Source: Moniliophthora roreri (Eukaryota; Basidiomycota; Agaricomycetes; Agaricales; Marasmiaceae). From it: 64,000 nt of DNA. Shown here piece by piece: positions 28,014-38,700 of this stretch (positions within the stretch are counted from its first letter, which is position 1; each line of letters begins with the position of its first letter). The notes under the pieces are model-generated. The model was not told the DNA's origin. It did not search any database and worked only from the letters and a program-made list of their open reading frames with translations. The stretch lies in the NCBI GenBank assembly GCA_001466705.2, contig LATX02000189.1, positions 1,426,001 to 1,490,000 of the forward strand, read 5' to 3'. Both the position numbers and the translations under genes were made by a program.

Positions 28014-29490
28014 CTATGATTCGACGCCGATCGGGAAAATATATACACACCGCCCAACTGCCGCAGCCAGTCGTGGAATGCCGCGTGACGCCACAAAGTC
28101 GAAATCTCTCACAAAATGAGGCCTCGCACCGAGCTCAAACTGCGTTGGCTGTGCGTGGACGTATCCCGTGTTATATACGTGGATGATGGCGCCCTTGAGC
28201 GGAGATTGAGTAGAGATTGCGAAATACTCTGGGTATGTGTAGCACCACCTGTCGACAGGCAGAATTTAGAGTAAATCTGGGCAAAAGGGGGAGCGAAAAC
28301 TACGGGCAATAAATACATACCGGAATTGGTGACCGCCCTGTGAAAAACTAGTGTCGGAAGCAAAAGGTTTGCCGCCATAAATCTTGGATATATCCCACAA
28401 GGAGAATTTAGAACCATACACGGCACCAACGCTGCCAACCGTCCATCAGATTATCATGTTATGACGCTGAAACAGGAACTGCAACTTACATGTCAGCGGT
28501 ATCACGTCGCCAGGCAGCGGTTGCGGAAAGATGGGTAGAGTGTCCCATTGATGCGTCCGACAGAGCGTGGGGATCTGCCAGTTCGACTACACTGGAGTGA
28601 TGCCACGAGTTCTGGTCATTTTCGGGGTCTGAGCGCCAATCCGTTAAATAGATGGAGCCACGGCAATCGGCGACCAAAAATTCTTTGGTTGTGGAGGGGT
28701 GGGAATCGATTGAGGTCAGCGGGTGCGGGAAGGCGATTGGATAAGCGGTGGGTTGAAGGCGCTGCGAGGGAGAACCGCCGATAGAAGACCGAGGACCGGG
28801 AACTGGGTGGGTAGGATACAAATCCCACACCATCATCATTTTATCATCTAGTCGGATGAAACGCGGAAAGGGAGAAGCAGGAAGGGAGAAGCATAAAGGG
28901 AGAAGCAGAAACGAAAGGAAAAAGAATAGGAAAATCATTTCAATACCGCTACAAGGAAGGGGGAGATTACACGCGCACCTGACACCGTAGCGACATATTG
29001 TGCACTGTCTTCACTGAAAGACATGCCTGTAATTTTGCCGTGATGGCCACTCAAACCTCCACCAAAGTGGAAGATGTTTTCGGGTTCATTGGCCGATTTT
29101 GTGAGGTGGACGAGAGAAAAGTCGCTTCCTGCAGCTGCTAGTCTGTAAAACGCGTCCTAGATGAGAATGTGAATCCAGACACGGAAAGATCCTGCTAGAC
29201 CTCACTCGACAAACCAGTCATCACTAGAAGTAGGGGACACAGAACGAGAAGCCCATGCTAGTGCTGTTATTCTAGTTCCAATATGGAACGAAGCAATTTG
29301 TTCGCATGCAGTTTTACCCTATGTCATAGTTCAACATCCCAAGGTTTCAAGGTGAAAGCAAACGAAGTGTACATACCACAACAAGGACTTCGACAGAATG
29401 CTCCCCTCCAAGTGCAATGAGGTCTGAATCATCGTTCCGACATGAAGCAACTACATAGATTTGTGAGGAATGGTTCCAGGACAGGTCCAT
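28014..29490 (-). CDS. WD40-repeat protein, probably nucleoporin Nup37
   Basis: The start is set at the first in-frame Met (29490, MDLSWNHSSQIYVVASCRND), because a stop lies upstream of it. Then come DLIALGGEHSVEVLVV, TRITALAWASRSVS, AAGSDFSLVHLTKSANEPEN, GHHGKITGMSFSEDSAQYVA and DDKMMMVWDLYPTHPVPG, reading as WD40 blades. The C-terminal part has FLVADCRGSIYLTDWRSDPE, IYGGKPFASDTSFSQGGHQF, WCYTYPEYFAISTQSPLKGA and VRDFDFVASRGIPRLAAAVG, and stops at 28014. The GGEHSVEVL block and overall length fit Nup37 of the Y-complex, but WD40 proteins are easily confused. A divergent TRAPPC13 gene starts only 77 bp from its start. Around five introns. Confidence 0.7.
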
Positions 29491-29567
29491 GTTGAAAGAA
29501 GAACTTGAAGAAGCGAAGTCGACGCGCACATTGACAAAGGTGACCTACACACACTCTTTCTCACACC
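29491..29567. promoter_or_regulatory. Very short bidirectional promoter
   Basis: Only 77 bp separate the predicted starts of the Nup37-like gene (-) and TRAPPC13 (+). Both promoters and both 5' leaders must overlap here or extend into the opposite gene. No TATA box is seen. Confidence 0.5.
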
Positions 29568-31656
29568 ATGACGACCTCGGATGGCCCTGCTCATTTACTT
29601 TCCCTCAAGGTGATGCGAGTGTCGGTTTGTTGCATAATTGTCCTTGTTTCTGTTCAACACCTGAGCCATTCACCCAGCGACCGTCACTCGCAAGTGCATG
29701 GCAGCCTTTCTACTCGTCATCGCCATCATTCTCGGCGCATTCGACACAATCAATACTGTCATTGCAAGGGAAAACACCATTACCCGGTCATCCAAAGACT
29801 TTAAGAGACCTCACACATGCCACTGAACTTTTGACATTACCATCCTCCTTTGGATCAATCCAATTGGGTGAAACATTTTCGAGCTGTCTTTCGGTCAATA
29901 ACGAATCGGCGGCAGAAGTAGAGGCCGTCTCTCTAAAGGTGGAAATGCAAACTGTCACTTCAAAAGTGACTTTGGCCGAACTCGGTGGTCCCAATTTTCG
30001 TCTGTCGTCGGGGGATACCATGGAGAATGTTGTTAGCCATGAGATAAAGGAACTCGGACAACATGTTTTGGCTTGTACAGTGTCGTATCGCATGCCTATG
30101 ATTACGCACGGCACGTCTACATCAAATACAGAAGATGGGAACGATCCTAGTATTGTATCGTTTAGGAAATTCTACAAGTTTGCTGTGCGTGGTGCAAAAG
30201 TGTTTGGTGATTGCTTCCACTGACCCGGGAACAGGTCACAAACCCGCTTTCTGTCAAGACAAAAGTTCATGCCCCGAGATCCCCATCTGCATTGCTCCGA
30301 CCTGAAGAAAGAGACAAGGTTTTCCTTGAAGTACACATCCAGAACCTTGCACCTGATCCCATCTGGTTCGAACGCATGCGGTTCGAATCCGTAGAAGGTT
30401 GGGACGTGAAGGATACTGATGGTGTTGACAAGGATCGGGTCACAGAGGAGGATGGTCTCTTCTCTGGTTCAGCTGCTTTAATGCAGCCCCAAGACATGCG
30501 ACAACACATTTACATTCTACATCCCAAATCACCCCCGCTTGAGCCCGTTAATCATGCCCCAGGCACGATAATACCCTTGGGACGACTAGATATTTCCTGG
30601 AGATCCTCTTACGGTGAACCCGGTCGACTATTAACGTCCATGCTTTCCCGAAGAATCCCGCTTCCTCCACAAACGACGCAAACACCGGCCTCTGCTCTAC
30701 CTCCGTATTTGAAGCGACAGAGCGCTTCTTCCTCTACACCGTCGCGTCCAAGGTCTCCACAGTTGCCACAATCGCGACCAAGTTCGCCGCCACCTTCACA
30801 AAGACCAGGATCTCCGTTTAGAAGCCGACCTCAATCTGTCACTACGGCACGCACTCAATCGCCTCCACCTACTCCTCACCCGATATCCATGCGTACACAT
30901 ACTATCGAAGCCAACCTTGTGCTGCGTGATATACCTCGCGATTCGATAAAAGCGGGGAAGCCGTTCATCACATCTTTCACTCTCGTTCTATCTTCTTTAT
31001 TACCGCCAGAACGTCGAGGGCAGAATTTGCGCCTTTCTACTATCGTTCAACATGTATATCCTCTACCCAGCCCATCCACTTCAGTCTCCAAACCCGCACC
31101 AGAGATGTCAACGCCAACGCCAAAGGTCACGTCCCCAGGATTCTCCACGCCATCACCTGTGTATTCTACCTTCAACTATGCTCTCGCGTACCAGAAGCTT
31201 GCAGCTTCGCAGTCCCCGCGAGCGTCGACTGCTGCAAGTCGAACTCTGGATGGCGACGCTACCCCGCGAAATGCTCCAGACAATGCATGCGTTCTTCCGC
31301 CTCCCCACTACGATCAAGATGATCCCAAGCGTCTACGATTAACTGGAGGGGTGTCATTCATCGGACCTTCAGCCATCGCGCTTCCACCTATTGATCTGGT
31401 CGAACAACAGTCCGAAACTAGCAGCGATGATGCTCAATCTGCCCAGCAGCGGGTATATGCTCAGCACGATTTTGAGCTCGCCTTCATGCCTTCTCGGCCA
31501 GGTTTCCATAATGTTGGTGGGCTACGTCTACTGCTGACAGACGAACTGTTTGTGCACCGTGATGATGCAGCTGATGAAGATGGGAGGACTCTCAGAATGA
31601 CAGACACGCAGGTTTTGAAGGAATGGGATGTTATCGCAGAGATTTGGGTTTCATGA
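29568..31656 (+). CDS. TRAPPC13-like subunit of a TRAPP trafficking complex
   Basis: Starts MTTSDGPAHLLSLKVMR; a 57-nt intron leads into RPSLASAWQPFYSS. The conserved core follows: ELLTLPSSFGSIQLGETFSS, CLSVNNESAAEVEAVSLKVE, MQTVTSKVTLAELGG, SHEIKELGQHVLACTVSYRM and FRKFYKFAV. After an intron near 30.2 kb it reads TNPLSVKTKVHAP and VFLEVHIQNLAPDPIWFERM, the second immunoglobulin-like block. A Ser/Pro-rich disordered insert lies at about 30.66-30.86 kb. The C-terminal beta domain has HTIEANLVLRDIPRDSIKAG and ends at DTQVLKEWDVIAEIWVS. Family knowledge: TRAPPC13 is an accessory subunit acting in Golgi and autophagy traffic. Two introns. Complete. Confidence 0.88.
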
Positions 31657-31758
31657 CGGGTCATGTAGATTATTATACAGAGATACACGGATACAAGTAG
31701 GATGTTCGCCTACTGGATGGTGGATCAAGTATCGATTATAATGAAGAAGTACAAAGGG

Positions 31759-32426
31759 CTACGAATGTGAGCCTTCCGTCGCCTTGCTCTTGGCTTCCTC
31801 CCGATCCTTTGCTAGCTGAAGTGCCTCTTGCTGTTTAACAGCAGCTTTCATCTGACGCTGTCGTTTCTTTCGTCCATTTCCGCGTTTCGGTCCGTTCACG
31901 ATGACTGGCTCGTTCAACCGTTTTTTCTTGAATGCAACCTGCTCAGCACGTTGCTTTTCTCGTTTCTTGTCACGTTTACGCAGAGTCGACATCGATGCCT
32001 TCAAAAGGGCGCCATATTCGCGATGGAACGCAGGAAGTTGTGCAGACGTGACCTGGCGTGCATTTAGCTATCATGTCTAGGAAAAAGATGGAAGCGATGC
32101 GCACTCGTGTGGAGAATTTCACTTCGCCACCATCTGTTAACCGCACCAAACATGGATATTCAGTATCTTCGGATTGTCCTTCAGGTTCCATATTAACATC
32201 ATCGTCGTGAGTCACTTCATTGAAAGGATATATCAGATGGAAAGTCCTGAATGAATGAAAAAAAAAAAATATTGCACACGTCGTTTATGTGTAAGCCATA
32301 TTGAGCCTTGACTTTTGGATGATTCAAACAATGCAGCCAGCTGTTTGAGAAACTGCAGAGAACCAGTCAGATATGGTTCCCCGAGTACTGAAATATACGT
32401 ACAGTGTCGTTGTCGACCAGCTGCAT
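31759..32426 (-). CDS. SRP14: Signal recognition particle subunit SRP14
   Basis: Start at 32426 (MQLVDNDT). After an intron: FLKQLAALFESSKSQGSIWL followed by THKR, the N-terminal SRP14 strand-helix. The next exon has IYPFNEVTHDDDVNMEPEG and EYPCLVRLTDGGEVKFSTR, the last VTSAQLPAFHREYGALLKAS and MSTLRKRDKKREK. A long Lys/Arg-rich tail follows (RNA binding), ending SHS at 31759. Family knowledge: SRP14 with SRP9 binds the Alu domain of SRP RNA and arrests elongation. The junction after THKR does not resolve in frame with the obvious GT and AG sites: it is one base off by my reading, so a non-consensus splice or a sequence error is possible. The promoter faces that of the Met1-type gene 205 bp away. 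Confidence 0.88.
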
Positions 32427-32631
32427 TGACCAGGGTTGTGGGGTGCACTCAGCGAGACGCTGCTCTCCAGGACCAGAGGGAATGGGGAAGTTTGAACAAG
32501 GGAATGTATTCGCACGATCCGGAAACGGAGGCAGATAAGCGCTCGGTCATTCCTTTGCTCAGAATGGCGTTTTCTCTAAAAAAAAAAAAAGATAGACTAG
32601 CTGCCTTATTTCTTGTATCCACTCACCGGTC
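32427..32631. promoter_or_regulatory. Divergent promoter between SRP14 and the Met1-type gene
   Basis: A 205-bp gap between two predicted start codons pointing away from each other. It holds an A-rich run near 32579-32590. No specific motif is recognised. Confidence 0.4.
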
Positions 32632-34440
32632 ATGGGTTTTCCTACTCCTCAGCCTGGAGCATCTTTGATTCTGTCTTTCCCGCTGCAAAAGAAGACCACT
32701 GTTTTACTGGGTTCCGGCATGCTAGCTGCATCTCGCGCATTTGCAGCTTTAGAAGCCGGATCTGCAGTAGTTATACTATCTCATGGGGGAACTACCACAG
32801 CTTGCGACGAACTGAAGTGGAGAGCGGAATATGGGCAGGTTACGGTCGTCGACTTCGATTCCTTACCATGCTCTTCAACTGTCGCCGAAGAGAATAAAGA
32901 CGTCGAGGCGCTGGATCACTTCCTTAAAGCTACCCACACCGATATCAGCTTTGTCTGCATAACGGACACCATCTCCGGGTCGCCTTTTAGACGGTCACGT
33001 CAGTCGGCCGAGAAATTATATAGCCTGTGCAAAGCGAAGAAAATCTTGGTAAATACGACGGATATGCCGGACCTCTGCGACTTTTCATTCACTTCCAATC
33101 ATCGTTTCGAGGATTCATCCGGGGCAAAAGCGCCGTTGCAAGTAGGTGTCACCACAAATGGTCAAGGCTGTCGTCTGGCTGGAAGGATTCGTAGAGAGAT
33201 CGTTGGGAAATTACCAAAGGAGGTGGGATTGGCAGTGGAGAAAGTTGGGAAAATGCGCGCATTGGCTAAGGCTGGAGAGGATTTCGAAGTTGCAGACGCC
33301 AATGAGGATTGCTTCGAAGATACGGGTGTTACTACACCTAATCGCCCGGTCCCTCAACGGTCAAAGACGGAGACAGCTTCGGAGCGAGCAAAGAGGCGAA
33401 TGAAATGGGTGGCCCAGATCAGTGAGTATTGGTCAATACAGAGGCTTTCCAAGTTGACAGAGGAGGAAATGGGGGAAATTCTATCTGGAGAACATGGGGC
33501 GGATGACAGAGAGGAATCAGTTCCAATACCTTCCATACATTCTCTTACTCTACAACCGCCGGTCGGTCGCATTCTTCTCGTTGGTTCAGGGCCTGGACAC
33601 CCTTCGCTTTTGACCCTTGCGACGCACACTGCTCTCACAAAGCTGGCTCATTTAGTGCTGTCGGACAAGCTGGTGCCGGATGCCGTCCTTGCACTTATAC
33701 CATCACACGTGGATGTCCGAATCGCAAAGAAGTTTCCGGGAAATGCAGAAGGCGCACAGAACGAGATGATGGAGGCTGCTGTAGAAGCTGCCAAGCGTGG
33801 CCTCACAGTAGTCAGACTCAAACAAGGAGATCCAGTTGTATATGGTCGCGCTGGAGAAGAAGTCTTGTATTTCAGGGAACGAGGCTTCGAGCCGGTTGTG
33901 GTTCCAGGTGTTACCTCTGCGATTGCCGCTCCGACCTTTGCTGGTATTCCTGTCACTCAACGTGGTGTTGCTGAATCGTTCTTCGTTTGCACCGGGGTTG
34001 GTCGAAAGGGCAAGGAAGTGCAGTTGCCTGGATATGAGAGAGGCAGAACGCTTGTCATCCTGATGGGTGTCGCGCGATTATCCCAGGTCGTCTCGACGCT
34101 TCTTGCACTAGAAGAAGGCCATCAGCGTATCGGGAAAGCATACCCACCTCACACGCCCATAGCCATCATCGAGCGTGCCTCTATGCCCGACCAAAGGGTC
34201 TTGGAGTCTACACTGAAGGATGTGGTGCAGGCACTCGAGAACCTCGGTGAACAAAGGCCACCCGGAATGATTATTGTTGGGTGGGTAGTACTAGCATTAT
34301 GGAGGACTGGTAACGTGAATGTGCTTGACGAAGGAGCTGAAAATAGAGATGCTGAAAGAGTGATACAATGGCTGGGAGGACCTGATGCTCCTGGGTGGAG
34401 AGTGCGAGAAGGATTGAGCGACGAATGGGAAAGCCTGTGA
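32632..34440 (+). CDS. MET1: Siroheme biosynthesis: uroporphyrinogen-III C-methyltransferase with Met8-like N-domain
   Basis: Single open frame of 602 residues. The N-terminal third looks like precorrin-2 dehydrogenase/ferrochelatase (Met8): TTVLLGSGMLAASRAFAALE is a Rossmann nucleotide-binding start, then TDISFVCITDTISGS and KKILVNTTDMPDLCDFSF. The C-terminal half is a SAM-dependent tetrapyrrole methylase: GRILLVGSGPGHPSLLTLAT, LVLSDKLVPDAVLALIP, RLKQGDPVVYGRAGEEV, PVVVPGVTSAIAAPTFAGIP, VTQRGVAESFFVCTG and TLVILMGVARL. Family knowledge: fungal Met1 methylates uroporphyrinogen III twice to make precorrin-2 on the way to siroheme, the cofactor of sulfite and nitrite reductase. Whether the N-domain is active cannot be judged. 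No introns are needed, which differs from the neighbours. Confidence 0.92.
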   Translation: MGFPTPQPGASLILSFPLQKKTTVLLGSGMLAASRAFAALEAGSAVVILSHGGTTTACDELKWRAEYGQVTVVDFDSLPCSSTVAEENKDVEALDHFLKATHTDISFVCITDTISGSPFRRSRQSAEKLYSLCKAKKILVNTTDMPDLCDFSFTSNHRFEDSSGAKAPLQVGVTTNGQGCRLAGRIRREIVGKLPKEVGLAVEKVGKMRALAKAGEDFEVADANEDCFEDTGVTTPNRPVPQRSKTETASERAKRRMKWVAQISEYWSIQRLSKLTEEEMGEILSGEHGADDREESVPIPSIHSLTLQPPVGRILLVGSGPGHPSLLTLATHTALTKLAHLVLSDKLVPDAVLALIPSHVDVRIAKKFPGNAEGAQNEMMEAAVEAAKRGLTVVRLKQGDPVVYGRAGEEVLYFRERGFEPVVVPGVTSAIAAPTFAGIPVTQRGVAESFFVCTGVGRKGKEVQLPGYERGRTLVILMGVARLSQVVSTLLALEEGHQRIGKAYPPHTPIAIIERASMPDQRVLESTLKDVVQALENLGEQRPPGMIIVGWVVLALWRTGNVNVLDEGAENRDAERVIQWLGGPDAPGWRVREGLSDEWESL

Positions 34441-34571
34441 TCGGGTAGATGCGTTACAATTGAGATGTACGAACATAGCTCTAAAGTACGTGGTATACCT
34501 ACATATTTGTTTCGTCAGAAGAATTGTTGAGACGACGTGGGGATGAAACTTACAAAAGAGGTAAAGATATA

Positions 34572-35474
34572 TCAGTCTTCTCCGTTGGCTAACTTGTCGA
34601 ATGCTTGTCTTGTTCTTATGATGAAGCCATAAACGTCCCCTGTTGTATTGAGATATTCCACTAAGACTGGCAGACTCGGTAATGGTGGCGATGTGGTCCG
34701 CACTGGAAGAGAAAGTCAATTTGGTTTCCAGTAAAACTTGAAAGATGGCGTACCTTTGTACGCTTGATTGGACACGTCGACGACAAAATTGAACTCTTTA
34801 TCTGGGTCAGATCTATCCACTCTCGTGAATCTGACAAGGAACTGATCCTTCTCTATCCCTTCAATGACACAGGCCAGTCGTTTCTCGCAAGCATCCAATT
34901 CGGGAGATATTCGAGCAGCGAAAGTATTGAGGGTTGCTCGTTCCTTATTACGTTCTGGGGGAGATGTTTCATGGGTATATTCACTGGAAAGAAAATCGCT
35001 GGCTGACCTCTTCGGAGATTTGCAACAATCGCTCGATACTCTTCAATTTGAGCGTCAACAGAAGTACACCGCTCGTTCAATGTAGCCAATTCACGCTTGA
35101 ATTGTGCAACAGAGGCCTCCGCCTCCCTCTTCTCGTTCTGTTCCTTAGCAAGTGCTGATATTATTGGTCAGAAGGCAAACACATGGAATGTCGTCGATAC
35201 ACGCACTTTCCATCAATTCTATCTCCTTGACTTTGCATTGATTCGTCTCAATCTCCACTGCCTGAGCCTTCTCCATCAACTTCTTCTTCTCCGCAGCACT
35301 CCTTGACCGTAGTTCTGAGATGGTCGCGATAGACCGATTTTTGTAGTTTGACACAGCTTTGAGGAAATTTCTCGTCGAGTTCTCATAGACACCGAGTTTG
35401 AGGTCAATGTGAGGATTCGGAGAGGCAAGGACAGATGCTAGGTCTATCTGAGGAAGTCGAAGTATGTGTGTCAT
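34572..35474 (-). CDS. SPC25: Kinetochore protein Spc25 (Ndc80 complex)
   Basis: The start at 35474 reads MTHILRLPQIDLASVLASPN and then NSTRNFLKAVSNYKNRSIA. A long coiled coil follows (SAAEKKKLMEKAQAVEIET, ALAKEQNEKREAEASVAQFK, ELATLNERCTSVDAQIEEYR). The C-terminal globular RWD-like domain has ACEKRLACVIEGIEKDQFLV, RFTRVDRSDPDKEFNFVVDV and, in the last exon, VRTTSPPLPSLPVLVEYL and DVYGFIIRTRQAFDKLANG. The order and size (about 240 residues) fit Spc25, which with Spc24 anchors the Ndc80 complex to the inner kinetochore (family knowledge). Four introns. The stop is at 34572. Its promoter faces the first RdRP gene, 268 bp away. Confidence 0.87.
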
Positions 35475-35742
35475 GATGAAAATGCCCTTGTCGTCGTGGT
35501 GGCTCGATATCAACATTGCGCGACGCGTCTCGTGGGATCACGTGAAGCGCCCCTTTTCCACGTTTCCAAATCGAACTTTCAGGTACCCCATTGGCCAAAC
35601 GGGTCCCCGTTGAGGCAGGCCTCTGTCATCGACGAATTTTGTCTTTCCTCATCTCCCCTCATTCACTCGTTTCATTTTCAAGACTTTGCAAGAAACCACA
35701 TCAATTTGATACCTCTTTCTCAACATTATCACAGCGCCCACG

Positions 35743-38700
35743 ATGTCCCAATCTGTAAGTTGGACCCTGTAGTCTTTAAATGCTTAAAGCTAATTATCAT
35801 AATGATCATCAGACCGACTACTTCAACTCATCGGATGATGAATATTACAGGGGACTCCCATCTGTTGTGTGTGAGTGGCCGAATATGACCTTGATTCGTA
35901 TTACTCAAGGCATCTCCGCAGTGGATCCCAAGAACGACAAAGGCGCGTCACCCGAGAAGGGACGAAAACCTCCCCGCCCAATCATCGGACCTTCCGATAG
36001 AGGTGACATCCCATGATCGGAGCCAAACATATCGAGCTCACATCTTTCCTGCATCAGTTTCGAACCTGTCGGAGCGGACTAATAAAGGTATGTGCTGAAG
36101 TCGTTTAATATTATTCGAACTTCATTCTTCGCTAGGTCCCGCTGCCGCGTCATCGTCTCGCTCGTTGGCTGCCCCTTTGGGCCGAAATGTACAGAACTCG
36201 CGGACAGGTGGCGTTGGACTCGATGCAAGAATAATCTCGTACTGATATTTACAGAGTAGAATTTCCGCCGTCTCGTCCACAACAACTAGATCCATCCTCA
36301 CTCAAACATGCTTCTCCTTCGTCAGGTAATGTTCGGTTGTGTTTCACGGACAAATATTTTCTAACCACAATTTCTACCAATCCGTTTTGTCGTTTCTTAG
36401 ACAAAGGGAAGAGGAGAGGTATATTTACCTGGCACATCGTTCAAAGTTCATCACTCAAATGATTCGTAGCGCCGGCGACACCGCAAAGGTTGGAGAGCAT
36501 CTGGATGGCACCATCTGGGAACAATTCTGTAGAGGGTGTGTCGCGCCGATATAGCTTTTCATTCATCTCTGCTAATTTTGGTTCACTAGATTCCATGCAT
36601 GTAGATGAAGGTTCGATCGTTCAATTTCTGGCCTCGATTCTGACGCTGAAGGATTAATTTTAAGCTCCGGCTTTACCGAAGGAGGTTGTAGCAAAACAAG
36701 GTCAGGGCCTTTCGACACCTCAAAAGGTCCGAGTCATACCCACTTCCGGTACCAGTGCTTCCCGATCGCGCTGTATGTCCAGTCTTCCTATAAGAATTAT
36801 TCCCAAGTAACGACAAAGTTTTTCAGCTCGACAACCCTTTAAGATTCCAAAGGAGGTAATAAGCCTATATTAATCCGAATCACTTATTAACGTTGTTACT
36901 ACCCAGCACAAGGATAGAGCTTATGACATATCGGACTCAGATTCGGATGTTACAAGTGAGTTAACATTCAGCCTCTCTTCCGGTCCAGGACAATAACAAC
37001 TCATTTATGTAGTGCAACTGGCCAGTGATTCCTCATCCGACGAATCACAGGATTCATTATTTGAGCCGAATAACCCTCCTGAAAGCGCTGCGACGAGCCG
37101 GACGACCTCTTTTGCATCTGTCAACAATTCAAAGTCGCTGAGGAAACGACCTACTGAGCGGCCTAAATCTCCTCCGATGATTCGGGCGCCCAAAATCCCA
37201 CGAACTCCAAGTCACAATTCACCCACAGTCTGCAGAGAGCTTACGGCGTCCCCCGAGAAGGCTGAAGTTAAACGCCTTCCCCTTCCATCACCGACCAAGG
37301 CTAAGCCAAGCACACCCGCCAAACGAGGTCCCGCAAGCGAGCGAGCTGACCCTGACCAGTCCATCTTGGAGAGGATGTGGAGTACTGTCTCCCTGCCAAC
37401 ATGTGTAATTGCACATGATAAGCAGGCACAACGCCTTTTCGATGATCCCAAGACTCGCGTTGGTTGGGGAACCCAGTTCACTCTGGCTCGAGGAGTGCTC
37501 AGCGGTGACTGGACATGGCAAGATGTCGTCAGTAAGATTTCGCAGCTCTCCGGACTAGACGGCGAAAAGATGCATTTGGTACCGCACATCATGCTTGGTT
37601 GTTCCCAACAGGTAGACAATTCCATTGGGTTCGTGTGTTATTATCCTTGTGGTCAATAAAAGTTCTTGACACCTGTTTTAGCCTGGAGTTGGACCGGGAG
37701 CAAGCATCGATCATTGAAAACAAAGGGCGTGGACTTGGTCTTAGAGGTCATTGGATGGGTGAAGAAAATTGGTATGGTGGAAAGGTTTCAATTTATAGTC
37801 TCCTTCGACTGGAAGAACCAGAAGTTTCAGCTAGAGCCTGTTGAGATGAAGCGATCCACACGCTTTGCTCGCATGCTTGGGTCCCGTCGCCTCCTTCAGA
37901 TACGCGTGGGCAAGTACTCTTCCTCCAATGCAGCGGAAGTCAAGCGTCTCCTCTCGCGGAAATTTGTTATCAATGGCAGGGAATTTGTCCCACTCCCGCC
38001 GAAAGATGACGCATTCTACTTGGTGGAGATTAATGGAAATTACGAGCGCTCCAGCATCAGTGCTTTGGGTGATAATCTTCGGAAGAGTCTAGGGTGGGCT
38101 CTCAACTGGCACAACCCCATTGAGCTCAATGCAAATCAGGTCAGTTTCATTTTACTATTGATCATTTGTATGATCCTAACTATCTGTTTTCACAAGCCAA
38201 TTGCCAAGTATTTTGCCCGTATAGCTCTCGGCTTGTCTCCATCTGTTCCGGTTCTCGAGTTTGATGTGAATAGTATCAAATTCATTGATGATAAAGGTCA
38301 GTGTTAGCAATAATGTGTTGATGTAGCCTAACATGTCTTGTCTCTAGTGGTCCCTTCAGATAACTCAGGAAAGCCTCCATCAGAGAAGATCTTGACAGAT
38401 GGTTGTGGCTTAATCAATGCTGTTGCAATGCACTTGGTTGCGGACTCTATTGGCCTGGTCCCTGTTCCTGCTGCCATCCAAGCTCGTCTAGGGGGTGCCA
38501 AAGGCCTGTGGATACTGGATCCACATGACAAGGATCCTTTACCCAAAATCAAAATTCGAAGCTCACAAAACAAGATTCAGTACAAGGAACTTGATCGCTC
38601 ACATCGTATTCTTGACCTGCTCACCACCTCTCGACCTTTTGCAACACCATCACTCTCTGAACAGAGTGTGATGAATCTCCATGCAAATGGTGTGCCCTCT

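Noticed and set aside
29489..29567. Upstream plus-strand start (MLKEELEEAKST...) for TRAPPC13
   Set aside because: It overlaps the antisense first exon of the Nup37-like gene; the ATG at 29568 with the next intron gives the family N-terminus.
37771..37797. 27-nt GT...AG segment as a tiny intron that would repair RdRP copy 1
   Set aside because: Far below the 45-60 nt intron size seen throughout the window; a single extra T explains the alignment with copy 2 better.
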